64,000 nucleotides of DNA from Candidatus Chryseobacterium colombiense (GCA_029203185.1 CP119310.1:1488001-1552000); one strand, 5' to 3'. Positions 17,152 to 25,635 are shown, numbered from the stretch's first letter. A program made the numbers and translations. Notes: generated by a model not told the origin, from the sequence alone.

Positions 17152-17280
17152 TTGGGCAGCTTAATCCGCCTTCCGCTCCCGCTTTTTTGTCATTGCGAAC
17201 GAAGTGAAGCAATCTGTTGAACTATTCAGCAATCGCAATGACAAAAAGAGCTCCGCTCTAGTCGGGCTGCAACAATTCGC
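17152..17280. repeat. Dispersed intergenic repeat with a second palindrome inserted
   Basis: The outer parts (TTGGGCAGC...CCTTCCGCTCCC, then TCCGCTCTAGTCGGGCTGC...AATTCGC) are an inverted copy of the repeat at 25461-25557. The middle is a 15-bp inverted repeat, arms 17184-17198 and 17233-17247 (TTTTTGTCATTGCGA and its complement), absent from the other copy. It lies between the response regulator and the kinase gene. Confidence 0.75.
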
Positions 17281-17304
17281 CGTTCCAATTGCAATGCAAA
17301 AATT

Positions 17305-17353
17305 CCCCTCTTTTGGAGGGGTGGCGAAAATTCGAAGAATTTTTGACGGGGTG
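17305..17353. repeat. Short GGGGTGG intergenic repeat
   Basis: CCCCTC/GAGGGG hairpin at 17305-17321 followed by two GGGGTGG stretches flanking an AT-rich core. It resembles repeats scattered in related genomes; no second copy lies in this window. Confidence 0.4.
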
Positions 17354-17388
17354 GTCAACAATAATTTTAAAGTCAATATTATAGACTT

Positions 17389-19596
17389 ATGAAAAAGATA
17401 TCCTCAGTAATGAACAACAAGCGCTTCAGCTATTTTATCATCCTCACATTTATTGCGGGTTCTCTCCTATTGATAGCCGTTCAGATTAATTCAGCCCAAA
17501 ATACAAAGGAGCTTATCCGTAATAACAATAAGCTTCTCAACGAATTACGTTCGAGCAATCATCTGCGTGAAATCGACCGTGACATTCTGGGGGTTGAAAG
17601 CCGAATCAGAGCTTCCATTGCCACCAATGACACCACTCACCTTGAAGGCATCGACCAAAAGATCAGCCAGATAGAAAACTTTTTGGATTCCCTTTCCAAA
17701 GATAACGCTGATGCGGAAGAAGAAAGATTAATTCACCGGTTGAGTGTTCTTGCGATGGACAAGAAAACAACGAAGGACAAATTATTGCTTCGTTTCAATA
17801 CTCTCGGAAATATGGATGATCAGACTTCCATTGCCAATCCAAGAGCCAGAAAAATATCAAATGAGATTACTTCTATCACGGCAAAGATCTATGAAAGCCG
17901 TAAGCTTCATATGGTAGACCTCAGCAAAAAAAACGAGGAAATGGGACAGAAAGCCAGATTGTATGATATTTCCTTGCTGATTCTTTTGATTTTAAGTGGA
18001 TCCATCGTTGGTTATCATATTCTTCGCCAGTTCAAACGTCAACGATTATTAATTCAGGAATTGGACGTAGCTAAGAAAAAAGCAACCGTTGCCGCGGAAA
18101 CCAAAGAAAATTTTCTTGCCAATATGAGTCACGAAATCAGAACACCTTTGAGCGGAATCTTGGGCTTTACGAACCTTTTACAGAAAAGACCTTTGGATGA
18201 GACTTCAAAAGAATTTGTCTCATCCATTCAACGCTCAGGAGAAAATCTGATGGCTATTATCAATGATATTCTGGATTTATCCAAAATCGAAGCCGGAATG
18301 ATGCGCATTACCAAAGGAATCTTCAGTATCAATGGATTGGTGAATTCTGTCGAAACGTTTTTTATGGAGCGTGCCAAAGAAAAAGGATTGACGATTTCCA
18401 GCAAAATAGATTCCTCGATTCCTGATACTTTGAATGGTGATGCAACAAGACTCACTCAGATTTTAGTCAACCTCATCGGGAATGCTATTAAATTTACCCA
18501 TCAAGGTAGCATTACTATTGAAATTTACAATAAACAACTGACAGAAAATGAAGTCATTGTCGGTTTTAAAGTTTCAGATACCGGAATTGGAATCGATAAA
18601 GAAAAGCTCAGCGAAGTTTTTGAAAGATTTAATCAAGGAGAAGATTCTACAACCAGAAATTATGGCGGAACCGGACTTGGTTTATCGATTGTAAAAAGTC
18701 TGATTCAATTACAAAACGGTGATATTGAGGTAATGAGTGAACAGGGAAAAGGCACGACTTTTCATTTTTTCATTCCTTATGCCATTGCGAAAGAACAGAT
18801 TAATGTGACGCCTTCTGTTAACATCAATTATTTCAAAGATAAATCCAACGTACCCTTAAAAGTTTTAGTTGTAGATGATAACGCGATCAATCAAAGCCTG
18901 ATGAAACATCTTCTCTCGCAATGGAACATTGATTATGACATTGCAAACAATGGTCTGGAAGCGGTAGAATATCTCAGAAATAACGATTGCGACTTGGTTT
19001 TAATGGATATTCAGATGCCACAAATGGACGGTTATGCCGCAACACAAAAAATCCGTGAAGAACTAAAACTTGATATCCCGATTATCGCAATGACGGCGCA
19101 CGCATTGGCGGGAGAACGCGAAAGATGTATGAGCCGTGGAATGAACGAATATATTTCCAAGCCTGTCAATGAGGAAGAACTATTTAAGCTAATTTCAAAT
19201 TTCGGATTGAAAGGAGCGAAAAAAATTGAAACACAAAACACAGAAACTACTTCTGGCTATGAGTTCATCGACCTTACTTATATGAAATCCATCAGCAATG
19301 GAGATAAGGATTTTGAAAGAACGGTCACACAGCAGTTTTTAGACAAAATTCCGGGGCATCTTCAGGAAATGGAATCAGGTTATGAAAAAGCCGATTTTAC
19401 GATCGTAAAATTGAGAGCACACGATTTGAAATCAAGTGTAGCAATAATGGGCTTGCTTCCTTTATTAGAAGAAAAACTGAATATTTTGGAATTAACCAAC
19501 AACGAAAATCCAATATCGAAACAGGCTTTGGAAGAAACACAAGATATTTTGCTGAAATCACTTGATGAAAGCAAATTATTTTCACAATCACTATAA
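17389..19596 (+). CDS. Hybrid sensor histidine kinase with receiver and HPt domains
   Basis: 735-residue inner-membrane kinase. Two transmembrane helices (about 14-32 and 195-212) enclose a mostly helical CHASE3-like sensor region; then HisKA with His248 in NMSHEIRTPLSG, an HATPase domain (NLIGNAIKF, DTGIGI, GGTGLGLSI), a receiver domain with Asp540 in VLMDIQMPQMDG, and a C-terminal HPt domain with His678 in RAHDLKSS. Such a protein can run His-Asp-His relay to an external regulator, most simply the LytTR protein encoded just upstream. The gap between the two holds a repeat element. Ligand unknown. Confidence 0.93.
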   Translation: MKKISSVMNNKRFSYFIILTFIAGSLLLIAVQINSAQNTKELIRNNNKLLNELRSSNHLREIDRDILGVESRIRASIATNDTTHLEGIDQKISQIENFLDSLSKDNADAEEERLIHRLSVLAMDKKTTKDKLLLRFNTLGNMDDQTSIANPRARKISNEITSITAKIYESRKLHMVDLSKKNEEMGQKARLYDISLLILLILSGSIVGYHILRQFKRQRLLIQELDVAKKKATVAAETKENFLANMSHEIRTPLSGILGFTNLLQKRPLDETSKEFVSSIQRSGENLMAIINDILDLSKIEAGMMRITKGIFSINGLVNSVETFFMERAKEKGLTISSKIDSSIPDTLNGDATRLTQILVNLIGNAIKFTHQGSITIEIYNKQLTENEVIVGFKVSDTGIGIDKEKLSEVFERFNQGEDSTTRNYGGTGLGLSIVKSLIQLQNGDIEVMSEQGKGTTFHFFIPYAIAKEQINVTPSVNINYFKDKSNVPLKVLVVDDNAINQSLMKHLLSQWNIDYDIANNGLEAVEYLRNNDCDLVLMDIQMPQMDGYAATQKIREELKLDIPIIAMTAHALAGERERCMSRGMNEYISKPVNEEELFKLISNFGLKGAKKIETQNTETTSGYEFIDLTYMKSISNGDKDFERTVTQQFLDKIPGHLQEMESGYEKADFTIVKLRAHDLKSSVAIMGLLPLLEEKLNILELTNNENPISKQALEETQDILLKSLDESKLFSQSL

Positions 19597-19608
19597 ATAT
19601 AAAATATA

Positions 19609-20667
19609 ATGAACTTATTCTCACCTTTAACCCTGCGCCAGCTGACCCTGAAAAACAGAATCGTGGTATCACCAATGCAACAATACAGTGCAAAAAACGG
19701 CATCCCGGGAAATTGGCATCTTGTCCATCTCGGTGGAAGAGCCGTTGGCGGAGCAGGTTTGATAATGACCGAATGCACCGCTATATCTCCAGAAGGTTTA
19801 GCTACTCTGAGCGACGTCGGAATCTGGAATGACGAGCAGAAAGATGCGTGGAAAAACATTGTCGATTTTGTACACGAGCAGGATGCAAAAATAGGAATGC
19901 AACTCTGGCATTCCGGTGGAAAAGGAAGCCTGAAACATCCCAAAGAAAAAATGAGGCCACTTACTAAAGAAGAAGGTGGCTGGACTGTAAAATCCTCTTC
20001 GCCTACAGAAATGAACGGTGTGATTCCTGAGGAATTGACGGTTGATGAAATTCAGGAGTTGAAAGTAAAATTTGTAGAAGCTTCACACAGAGCTGTGGAA
20101 GCAGGTTTTGACACCATAGAATTGCACGCCGGTCACGGTTATCTTTTCCACCAGTTCTATTCCGCAGTCATTAATAAAAGAAATGACGAATATGGCGGAA
20201 GTCTGCAAAACAGAATCCGTTTTCTGGTAGAAACTGTTGGCGAAGTACGAAGATCAATTCCTGACGGAATGCCTCTTTTGGTGAGAATCTCGGCGGTCGA
20301 TTATCTGGAAACACCGGATGCGTGGACTTTGGATGACAGCATTATTCTCGCAAAAATTCTTAGGGAAAACGGTGTCGATCTTATCACGGCTTCAGGCGGT
20401 GGATTTGCCAACGTCAGCAAAGACCGTGTTTTTCCTAATTATCAGGTTCCGTTTTCATCAACTATCAGACAACAGACCGGGATTGCAACAGGTGCGGTCG
20501 GGATGATTACCGAAGCTGTTCAGGCAAATGATATTATCGTGAATGATAAGGCAGATTTGATTTTCATCGCCAGAGAACATTTGCGTGACCCTTATTTTGC
20601 CTTACATTCCGCGAAAGAATTGGAATTGGAAGTTGAGATTCCGTGGCAGTATAAAAGAGCTTTTTAA
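19609..20667 (+). CDS. NADH:flavin oxidoreductase, Old Yellow Enzyme family (YqjM/NamA type)
   Basis: 352-residue FMN enzyme with a TIM barrel. Signatures: VSPMQQYSAKNGIPGNWHLVHLG (start of the YqjM-like class), LWHSGGKGS, the active-site ELHAGHGYLFHQF with paired His, and NKRNDEYGGSLQNRIRF for FMN binding. OYEs of this class reduce the C=C bond of enones, quinones and other electrophiles using NADPH. It follows the hybrid kinase by 12 bp in the same direction and may be transcribed with it. It fits the electrophile/oxidant theme of the island. Confidence 0.93.
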   Translation: MNLFSPLTLRQLTLKNRIVVSPMQQYSAKNGIPGNWHLVHLGGRAVGGAGLIMTECTAISPEGLATLSDVGIWNDEQKDAWKNIVDFVHEQDAKIGMQLWHSGGKGSLKHPKEKMRPLTKEEGGWTVKSSSPTEMNGVIPEELTVDEIQELKVKFVEASHRAVEAGFDTIELHAGHGYLFHQFYSAVINKRNDEYGGSLQNRIRFLVETVGEVRRSIPDGMPLLVRISAVDYLETPDAWTLDDSIILAKILRENGVDLITASGGGFANVSKDRVFPNYQVPFSSTIRQQTGIATGAVGMITEAVQANDIIVNDKADLIFIAREHLRDPYFALHSAKELELEVEIPWQYKRAF

Positions 20668-20692
20668 ATATCATTCATTTAAAATTAAGAGT

Positions 20693-21241
20693 ATGGAAAC
20701 TCAAGGCGCATCGGTCGTAATTAACCATCACGTTTTAGACGGCAAAGAGGCAGAATACGAAAAATGGCTGGAGCATATTGTTCCGCTCACAAAGCATTCA
20801 GAAGGTTTTATTGACCATCAGATTGTGCGCCCGATTCCCCATCTTACGTTTATTTACACGGTAATTATTCGGTTTGACACTATTGAAAATCTCAAAAAAT
20901 GGATGGAATCTGACGACAGAAAAAAACTGATTGAAAAAGCCAATCCACTTTTCCGAAAAAATGATAATTACAAAATAAAATCCGGGCTCGATTTTCTTTT
21001 TGAAACTGAAAACGAAACAAAAGTTCCCGTACGATGGAAACAGTTTTTGGTAACCTGGTCAGCCATTTATCCATTGTCATTGTTGGTTCCATTGGTACTT
21101 CTCCCCTTTTTAAGGTTATTAAAAATCCCTGCAAATCATTATTCAGACGGACTTCTGATTTCAGGATGTATTGTTTTCCTGATGGTTTTCGTAGTAATGC
21201 CGAATTATACAAAACTGATTAGAAAATGGCTTTTTAAATAA
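20693..21241 (+). CDS. Antibiotic biosynthesis monooxygenase domain protein with C-terminal membrane helices
   Basis: 182-residue protein read from the ATG at 20693; an upstream in-frame start lies inside the previous gene and is unlikely. Residues 5-100 are an ABM ferredoxin-like domain (VVINHHVLDGKEAEYEKWL, SEGFIDHQIVRP, TVIIRFDTIENLKKWM). The C-terminal third has two transmembrane helices (about 112-133 and 145-168) and a basic tail. Similar ABM-membrane proteins occur widely. ABM domains act as cofactor-free oxygenases on quinones in some cases. It lies 25 bp behind the OYE gene, so an operon is likely. Confidence 0.85.
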   Translation: METQGASVVINHHVLDGKEAEYEKWLEHIVPLTKHSEGFIDHQIVRPIPHLTFIYTVIIRFDTIENLKKWMESDDRKKLIEKANPLFRKNDNYKIKSGLDFLFETENETKVPVRWKQFLVTWSAIYPLSLLVPLVLLPFLRLLKIPANHYSDGLLISGCIVFLMVFVVMPNYTKLIRKWLFK

Positions 21242-21263
21242 TATGTTTAAACCAATTTCAGAA

Positions 21264-21428
21264 TTAACCACAAAAGTCACAAAAGACCATCATAAAGCAA
21301 TAATCAGAATATTCAAAGTTCTCAAAGAGTAAAAATCAAAGATTTTTAAAAGCTATTGTGACCTTTTTCATTTATATTATTACTTTAAATAAACGTTTTA
21401 ACTCATCTTTTGTTCCTTTTGTGGTTAA
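21264..21428. repeat. Dispersed TTAACCACAAAAG repeat with inverted ends
   Basis: Arms 21264-21285 and 21407-21428 are inverted repeats (19 of 22 match). The left half through AAAAATCAAAGATTTTT resembles 56691-56757, and a shorter fragment is at 34318-34365. The 407-bp gap 21242-21648 otherwise holds a weak terminator near 21475-21502 and the site B promoter. Confidence 0.6.
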
Positions 21429-21474
21429 ATAAAACTTCAAACAAACTTAATATTGATTACATCATTAATTAAAA

Positions 21475-21502
21475 ACCACTGTGAAATGCAGTGATTTTTT
21501 TT
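21475..21502 (+). terminator. Probable terminator (CACTG/CAGTG stem with T8)
   Basis: CACTG at 21477-21481 pairs with CAGTG, flanked by A- and T-runs. It is about 235 bp after the ABM gene, so it may end a long 3' transcript. Confidence 0.5.
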
Positions 21503-21542
21503 ATTTAGTAGCCAAATTGGTTACAAAATTTCATCGTACTGA

Positions 21543-21572
21543 TTCAACGATACTTTTCGCCCGTTCACCGAA
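21543..21572 (+). promoter_or_regulatory. Shared 30-bp promoter element, site B
   Basis: Starts TTCAACGATA and ends GTTCACCGAA. TAGCTTTAC, a near -7 box, follows with CTTTAC at +33, and the start codon 39 bp later, the same layout as at dps. Confidence 0.7.
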
Positions 21573-21648
21573 CACCAATTGATTTTCCATTAAGTTGCCT
21601 GTAGCTTTACGTCATCAATTAATACAAACAATTAAAACCAAAAACATT

Positions 21649-22206
21649 ATGGAAATTCTACAAACACCAGAAAACGCACTGTCTCACTCAAGTGTAACCG
21701 CTATTATCAATGCACCCATCGAAAAAGTTAACATCGCAAATTGGTTATTAAACTTACCCGATGCCGAATATCAAAGATGTTCAACACAGCACATTGGCGC
21801 AGCAATTTCTACCACTTTTGATGGCGAACCGGTTTCGTTAAATGTTGAAACAATCGGAGATGCTTTGATGGTTCAGCATTATGTAGCCACAGTGTATCGC
21901 CCGGATTATTGCAGAATGTTATCAATCTCCGATTCCATTACCAAAAACGGAAGAACGAAAGTTCAGGTTTTATGGGAGCTGAAAGCCACAAAAATTGATG
22001 ACAACACGACTTTGTACACCAACGAAATTCACGCAACAGCAACTCCCGAAATGTTTGAATATCTGAAAGAGCACAATATTAATCTTGCAGATGCTGCAGC
22101 GTCAAGACAGGCGGCTTCCGACGCTCACAACCACGAAGAAACACCCAATTTTGCAAAAAGTATTGAGAATAAGGCTTTGACAGGCCAATACAATCAGCCT
22201 TTTTAA
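21649..22206 (+). CDS. Conserved protein, possibly SRPBCC/START-like fold
   Basis: 185 residues read from the ATG at 21649; a TTG-type start 54 bp upstream would overlap the conserved promoter and is rejected. The N-terminal SVTAIINAPIEKVNIANWLLNLPD resembles the first strand and helix of SRPBCC/START-like proteins, and strands VSLNVETIGDALMVQHY and KVQVLWELKATKID fit the same fold, but no catalytic residues are known. The C-terminal 40 residues are Ala/His/Asn-rich. Promoter element and spacing are shared with dps, suggesting stress induction. A terminator follows at 22231-22260. Confidence 0.7.
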   Translation: MEILQTPENALSHSSVTAIINAPIEKVNIANWLLNLPDAEYQRCSTQHIGAAISTTFDGEPVSLNVETIGDALMVQHYVATVYRPDYCRMLSISDSITKNGRTKVQVLWELKATKIDDNTTLYTNEIHATATPEMFEYLKEHNINLADAAASRQAASDAHNHEETPNFAKSIENKALTGQYNQPF

Positions 22207-22230
22207 AATCAATATTTTATATAGCAATTA

Positions 22231-22260
22231 AAATCATTGGGTTCATCCAGTGATTTTTTT
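22231..22260 (+). terminator. Intrinsic terminator
   Basis: AAATCATTGG (22231-22240) pairs with CCAGTGATTT with one wobble, followed by T7, 25 bp after the stop of the preceding gene. Confidence 0.8.
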
Positions 22261-22403
22261 GTTTAAAAGCAATCTGTTTGTAACCAAATGACTTTATGTT
22301 TTGTTTCCTATAGCTTGTTTGAAAAATGTATTTTACTTTAATCTAAAATAAATTGTTCAAATTAAAATTAACTATTAATAGATAAACATATAAAGATACA
22401 TTA

Positions 22404-22505
22404 AAGCTCTGTAAGAGCGACCTGTGAACCAATAATTATAAGGTCGTTACTACGGAACTCCTCCGACCAAATTTCAATCTATTAACAGAATGCTCCTACG
22501 GAGCT
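22404..22505. repeat. Dispersed repeat bounded by AGCTC...GAGC palindromes
   Basis: Begins AGCTCTGTAAGAGC and ends GCTCCTACGGAGCT, two small palindromes in inverted relation, with GGTCGTTACTACGGAACTCC between. It fills much of the 442-bp gap 22207-22648. Elements with CTCCGTAGGAGC ends are common between genes in related genomes (general knowledge). Confidence 0.55.
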
Positions 22506-22538
22506 GAAAAAAAAATCATCATCTTTTATATCATAAAA

Positions 22539-22568
22539 CTCAACGACTGATTTTGCCTATTCACCGAA
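22539..22568 (+). promoter_or_regulatory. Shared 30-bp promoter element, site C (bicupin)
   Basis: Starts CTCAACGACT and ends ATTCACCGAA. TAGCTTTAC follows with CTTTAC exactly 33 bp after its end; the start codon is 43 bp beyond, against 39 bp at sites A and B. Confidence 0.7.
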
Positions 22569-22648
22569 TAGAACCTGAGAAAAGCCAGATTTGGAAGTAG
22601 CTTTACCATAGAAATTAAGAACAAGAGATAATCACTAAAAATAATACG

Positions 22649-23695
22649 ATGAATACTTCAACTTTAAGCTTCAAATACGAGTTAGAAAAACAAAATCCCC
22701 GCACCAATGACGGAGGAACTACAAGAGGTGCTTCTGTAAAAGATTTTCCTGCATCAATTGGTATTGCCGGAGTTTCTATGAGACTGCAGCCCGGAAGTAT
22801 GAGAGAACTGCACTGGCACGCCAATGCCGCAGAATGGGCGTATGTGATTTCAGGAACCGTTCGTACCACTATTATTCATCCGGACGGAAAAAGCTATACC
22901 GATAATTTTGAACCGGGAGATGTATGGTATTTCCCAAAAGGGTACGGCCACTCGATCCAGGCGACAGGAACGGAAGAGTGCCATTTCATTCTGATTTTTG
23001 ATAACGGTAATTTTTCTGAAGACCATACGTTCAGCGTTACAGATTTTATATCCAGTGTACCGCCTGAAATTGCCGCTCAGAACTTAGGATTAACGCTTGA
23101 AGAAGTGGCAGCATTACCACAAAAAGAAGCTTATTTCGCTGCAGGAATTGTTCCTGATGAATTATCCTTCAATGCCACAGCAAGACCTGAAGAATCTGAT
23201 ATTGAATTAACCAATCTTCACCGTTATCCTTTGCATTCCCAACAGCCGAGAATTATTCCCGGAGGTGGTTTGCAGAGATTGGTAACGAGTAAAGAATTTC
23301 CTATCAGCAAAACAATGGCTGGTTCTATTTTGGAACTTCAACCCGGAGCTTTGAGAGAAATGCATTGGCATCCGAATGCGGATGAATGGCAGTATTTTAT
23401 TTCCGGACAGGCCGAGATGTCGGTTTTCTTAGCGGAAGGAACAATTGTTACCGAACAGTTCAATGCGGGAGATGTCGGTTATGTTCCGATGGGAGCCGGA
23501 CATTACATCAAAAATACAGGCGATACGGTTTGCAAAGTTTTAATTGGATTTAATAGCGGAACTTATGAATCCATTGATCTGAGCGAATGGTTGGCTGGAA
23601 ATCCAAAGGATGTTGTTGTAACGAACTTTGGTTTGAAGGAAGGCGAAATTGAAAAATTCCCTTCGAAGAAAGTATTTATTCAACCTGAAAAATAA
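22649..23695 (+). CDS. Bicupin, oxalate decarboxylase-like
   Basis: 348-residue protein with two cupin domains, the plan of oxalate decarboxylase/oxidase. Domain 1 ligands are His55, His57 and Glu62 in HWHANAAEW and His101 in GYGHSI; domain 2 has His239, His241 and Glu246 in HWHPNADEW and a later His in GAGHYI. Both should bind Mn. The lid that controls chemistry in Bacillus OxdC (SENST) reads SEDHT here, residues 123-127, keeping the Glu. No signal peptide. Its promoter carries the 30-bp shared element. The reaction is inferred: oxalate decarboxylation or a related acid-stress reaction. Confidence 0.88.
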   Translation: MNTSTLSFKYELEKQNPRTNDGGTTRGASVKDFPASIGIAGVSMRLQPGSMRELHWHANAAEWAYVISGTVRTTIIHPDGKSYTDNFEPGDVWYFPKGYGHSIQATGTEECHFILIFDNGNFSEDHTFSVTDFISSVPPEIAAQNLGLTLEEVAALPQKEAYFAAGIVPDELSFNATARPEESDIELTNLHRYPLHSQQPRIIPGGGLQRLVTSKEFPISKTMAGSILELQPGALREMHWHPNADEWQYFISGQAEMSVFLAEGTIVTEQFNAGDVGYVPMGAGHYIKNTGDTVCKVLIGFNSGTYESIDLSEWLAGNPKDVVVTNFGLKEGEIEKFPSKKVFIQPEK

Positions 23696-23700
23696 CGGTT

Positions 23701-24393
23701 TTGATTACGGAAAGATCTCTTCTGTCATCCGACGAAATTAAAGTACAGGAGAAATTGGCCATTTTTTTAGCCTTCATCGCAGGATATATTGACGCAACGG
23801 GATTGATCAAATGGAAAACCTATGTTTCCTTTATGAGTGGAAATACCACGCAATTGGGAGCGGCTTTTTTCAGTGGAAAATATGGAGTCATCATTATATC
23901 AGTCACAGTAATTGGAAGTTTCTTAATTGGGATTTTTGCCGGGACCTGTTTATCATTATGGAAGAAATGCAGCACTAAAACGATTGCTTTTTATATTGTT
24001 TCGGGAATTTTGATTTTTTATACATTCATCAACTACTGTGTCCAAATGGGCAATATTCCATCCGTTGCTATTCTTGGTTTTGCGATGGGAATGATGAATA
24101 CAATCGTAACAACCGTTGGACATCAAAAAGTAAATACCAATTTTGTAACGGGCACTTTGAACAGCCTTGCAAGAAATACTGCAATCTTTATGATGAGCAA
24201 TGACAGAGATGAAAAAAATCAATCTAAAGCCAATGCAGTTCATTTGCTGCTCTTATGGATGGGATTTTTGTCAGGTGCTGTGGTCTCTCCGTTCTTACAA
24301 AATATATTGGGAAACTGGATTTTGCTTTTACCTGCAGTTTTATTGCTAACTTGTAGAGGATTAATTTTCAATTCAATAACACCCAAAAACTAA
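23701..24393 (+). CDS. YoaK family membrane protein (DUF1275)
   Basis: 230-residue integral membrane protein with about six hydrophobic helices. The DUF1275 signatures are AFIAGYIDATGLIKWKTYVSFMSGNTTQLG and the TGTLNSLARN segment. The start is a TTG 5 bp after the bicupin stop; the first ATG would cut off the conserved first helix. Tight spacing puts it in an operon bicupin-yoaK-peroxiredoxin-dsbA. The substrate of the family is unknown. Confidence 0.88.
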   Translation: MITERSLLSSDEIKVQEKLAIFLAFIAGYIDATGLIKWKTYVSFMSGNTTQLGAAFFSGKYGVIIISVTVIGSFLIGIFAGTCLSLWKKCSTKTIAFYIVSGILIFYTFINYCVQMGNIPSVAILGFAMGMMNTIVTTVGHQKVNTNFVTGTLNSLARNTAIFMMSNDRDEKNQSKANAVHLLLLWMGFLSGAVVSPFLQNILGNWILLLPAVLLLTCRGLIFNSITPKN

Positions 24394-24398
24394 ATATT

Positions 24399-24860
24399 AT
24401 GTTACAAAAAGGTACTGCTGCTCCCGATTTTACATTGTTTGCAACACCAGACCAGAAAGTCACTTTATCAGAATTTAAAGGAAGAAATGTCATCCTCGCT
24501 TTTTATCCCGCAGACTGGAGTCCGGTTTGCAGCGACCAGATGGCTTTATACAACGAAACTTTGAAGTTCTTCCATAAATATGACGCAGAACTCTTTGGAA
24601 TCTCTGTGGACAGCAAATGGTGTCATCTTGCTTTTTCACAATCCAGAAACCTACATTTCCCATTGTTGGCTGACTTTGAAGCGAAAGGAGACACGGCAAG
24701 ACAATACGGGGTTTATGATGAAGAAGAAGGAGAATGTAAACGTGCATTGTTTGTCATTAACAAAGATGGCATCATCGAATGGAGCTACCTGTCTCCTACC
24801 TCCATCAATCCCGGCGCAGACGGAATATTAGAAGCTTTGGAGAATCTTAACACAAAATAA
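24399..24860 (+). CDS. Peroxiredoxin (AhpC/TSA-like)
   Basis: 153-residue thioredoxin-fold peroxidase. The peroxidatic Cys44 lies in PADWSPVC, which keeps the PxxxSxxC pattern; Cys75 in KWCHLAF may be the resolving residue. It reduces H2O2 or organic peroxides with an external thiol donor, in the cytoplasm. It starts 5 bp after yoaK and ends 2 bp before a DsbA-like thioredoxin gene, which could supply electrons (inference). Confidence 0.92.
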   Translation: MLQKGTAAPDFTLFATPDQKVTLSEFKGRNVILAFYPADWSPVCSDQMALYNETLKFFHKYDAELFGISVDSKWCHLAFSQSRNLHFPLLADFEAKGDTARQYGVYDEEEGECKRALFVINKDGIIEWSYLSPTSINPGADGILEALENLNTK

Positions 24861-24862
24861 TT

Positions 24863-25381
24863 ATGTCACTAAAACCATCAGTCAGCATAACTGACCACGC
24901 CCAAGGTAACGACAATGCCGACCTTGTGATTGTAGAATACGGCGATTATCAGTGTCCGTATTGCGGAGCCGCTTATCCTGTTTTGAAAGAATTAATGAAA
25001 GAATTCGGAAGTCGGGTAAAATTTGTTTTCAGGAATTTTCCTTTGTCGGAAATGCATCAATACGCAAGACCTGCCGCCATTGCAGCTGAAGCCGCCAATC
25101 TTCAGGGAAAATTCTGGGAAATGCACGATGCGATCTACGAAAACCAGGGATCTCTGAATGAAAATTTTTTAATTGAGCTTGCAGAAAAAATAGGCTTAAA
25201 TGTTTCTCAGTTCAAAACAGATATTCGAAAAGCTGAGCTGGAAGAAAAAGTAGATTCGGATTTTGAAAGCGGGATTATCAGCGGAGTGAACGGAACACCA
25301 TCTTTCTTTGTGAATGATAAAAAATTCAACGGAAGTGCGATGGATTTGCTTCAGCTGATACGGGAGAATGCAATTAGGTAA
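24863..25381 (+). CDS. DsbA-family thiol oxidoreductase, cytoplasmic
   Basis: 172-residue DsbA-like protein with the redox site C31-P-Y-C34 in YGDYQCPYCGAAYP, a helical insert, and the cis-Pro loop GVNGTPSFFVND. No signal peptide is present, so it acts in the cytoplasm. Such proteins are often found next to peroxiredoxins or Na+/H+ antiporters. It is the last gene of the bicupin operon. Confidence 0.9.
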   Translation: MSLKPSVSITDHAQGNDNADLVIVEYGDYQCPYCGAAYPVLKELMKEFGSRVKFVFRNFPLSEMHQYARPAAIAAEAANLQGKFWEMHDAIYENQGSLNENFLIELAEKIGLNVSQFKTDIRKAELEEKVDSDFESGIISGVNGTPSFFVNDKKFNGSAMDLLQLIRENAIR

Positions 25382-25460
25382 ACCAAAACAGGCACAAAAG
25401 TTTTTTGACACTTAAGCTATTATAAGTTCATACTAAACTTTATACCTAAGTTTTTTTACA

Positions 25461-25557
25461 GCGAATTGCGCGCAGCCTGACTTGAGCGGAAATCCTTTTT
25501 ACGCAGCGTAGCGGAGTGAAAAGATTGGGAGCGGAAGGCGGAAACAGCTGCCCCAAT
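25461..25557. repeat. Dispersed intergenic repeat (second copy, opposite orientation)
   Basis: GCGAATTGCGCGCAGCC...GGGAGCGGAAGGCGG...GCTGCCCCAAT, the reverse of 17152-17280 but with a different middle (TTTTTACGCAGCGTAGCGGAGTGAAAAG). The rest of the 311-bp gap 25382-25692 holds only the promoter of the next gene. Confidence 0.7.
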
Positions 25558-25620
25558 AAAAAATATTCAACAAAATATACGAAGTTAAACTAGATTAATT
25601 TCTATCAACTTTATCCATCA

Positions 25621-25635
25621 TACATTTGCTAAAGA
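25621..25635 (+). promoter_or_regulatory. -7 box TACATTTG for the hydrolase at 25693
   Basis: ATACATTTGC holds an exact TAnnTTTG about 65 bp before the start codon. Confidence 0.5.

Noticed and set aside
19380..19943. Long antisense open frames under the hybrid kinase and OYE genes
   Set aside because: They mirror conserved coding sequence on the other strand and show no family motif.
20585..20692. Upstream extension of the ABM protein start
   Set aside because: It lies inside the OYE gene in another frame and adds residues unlike the family.
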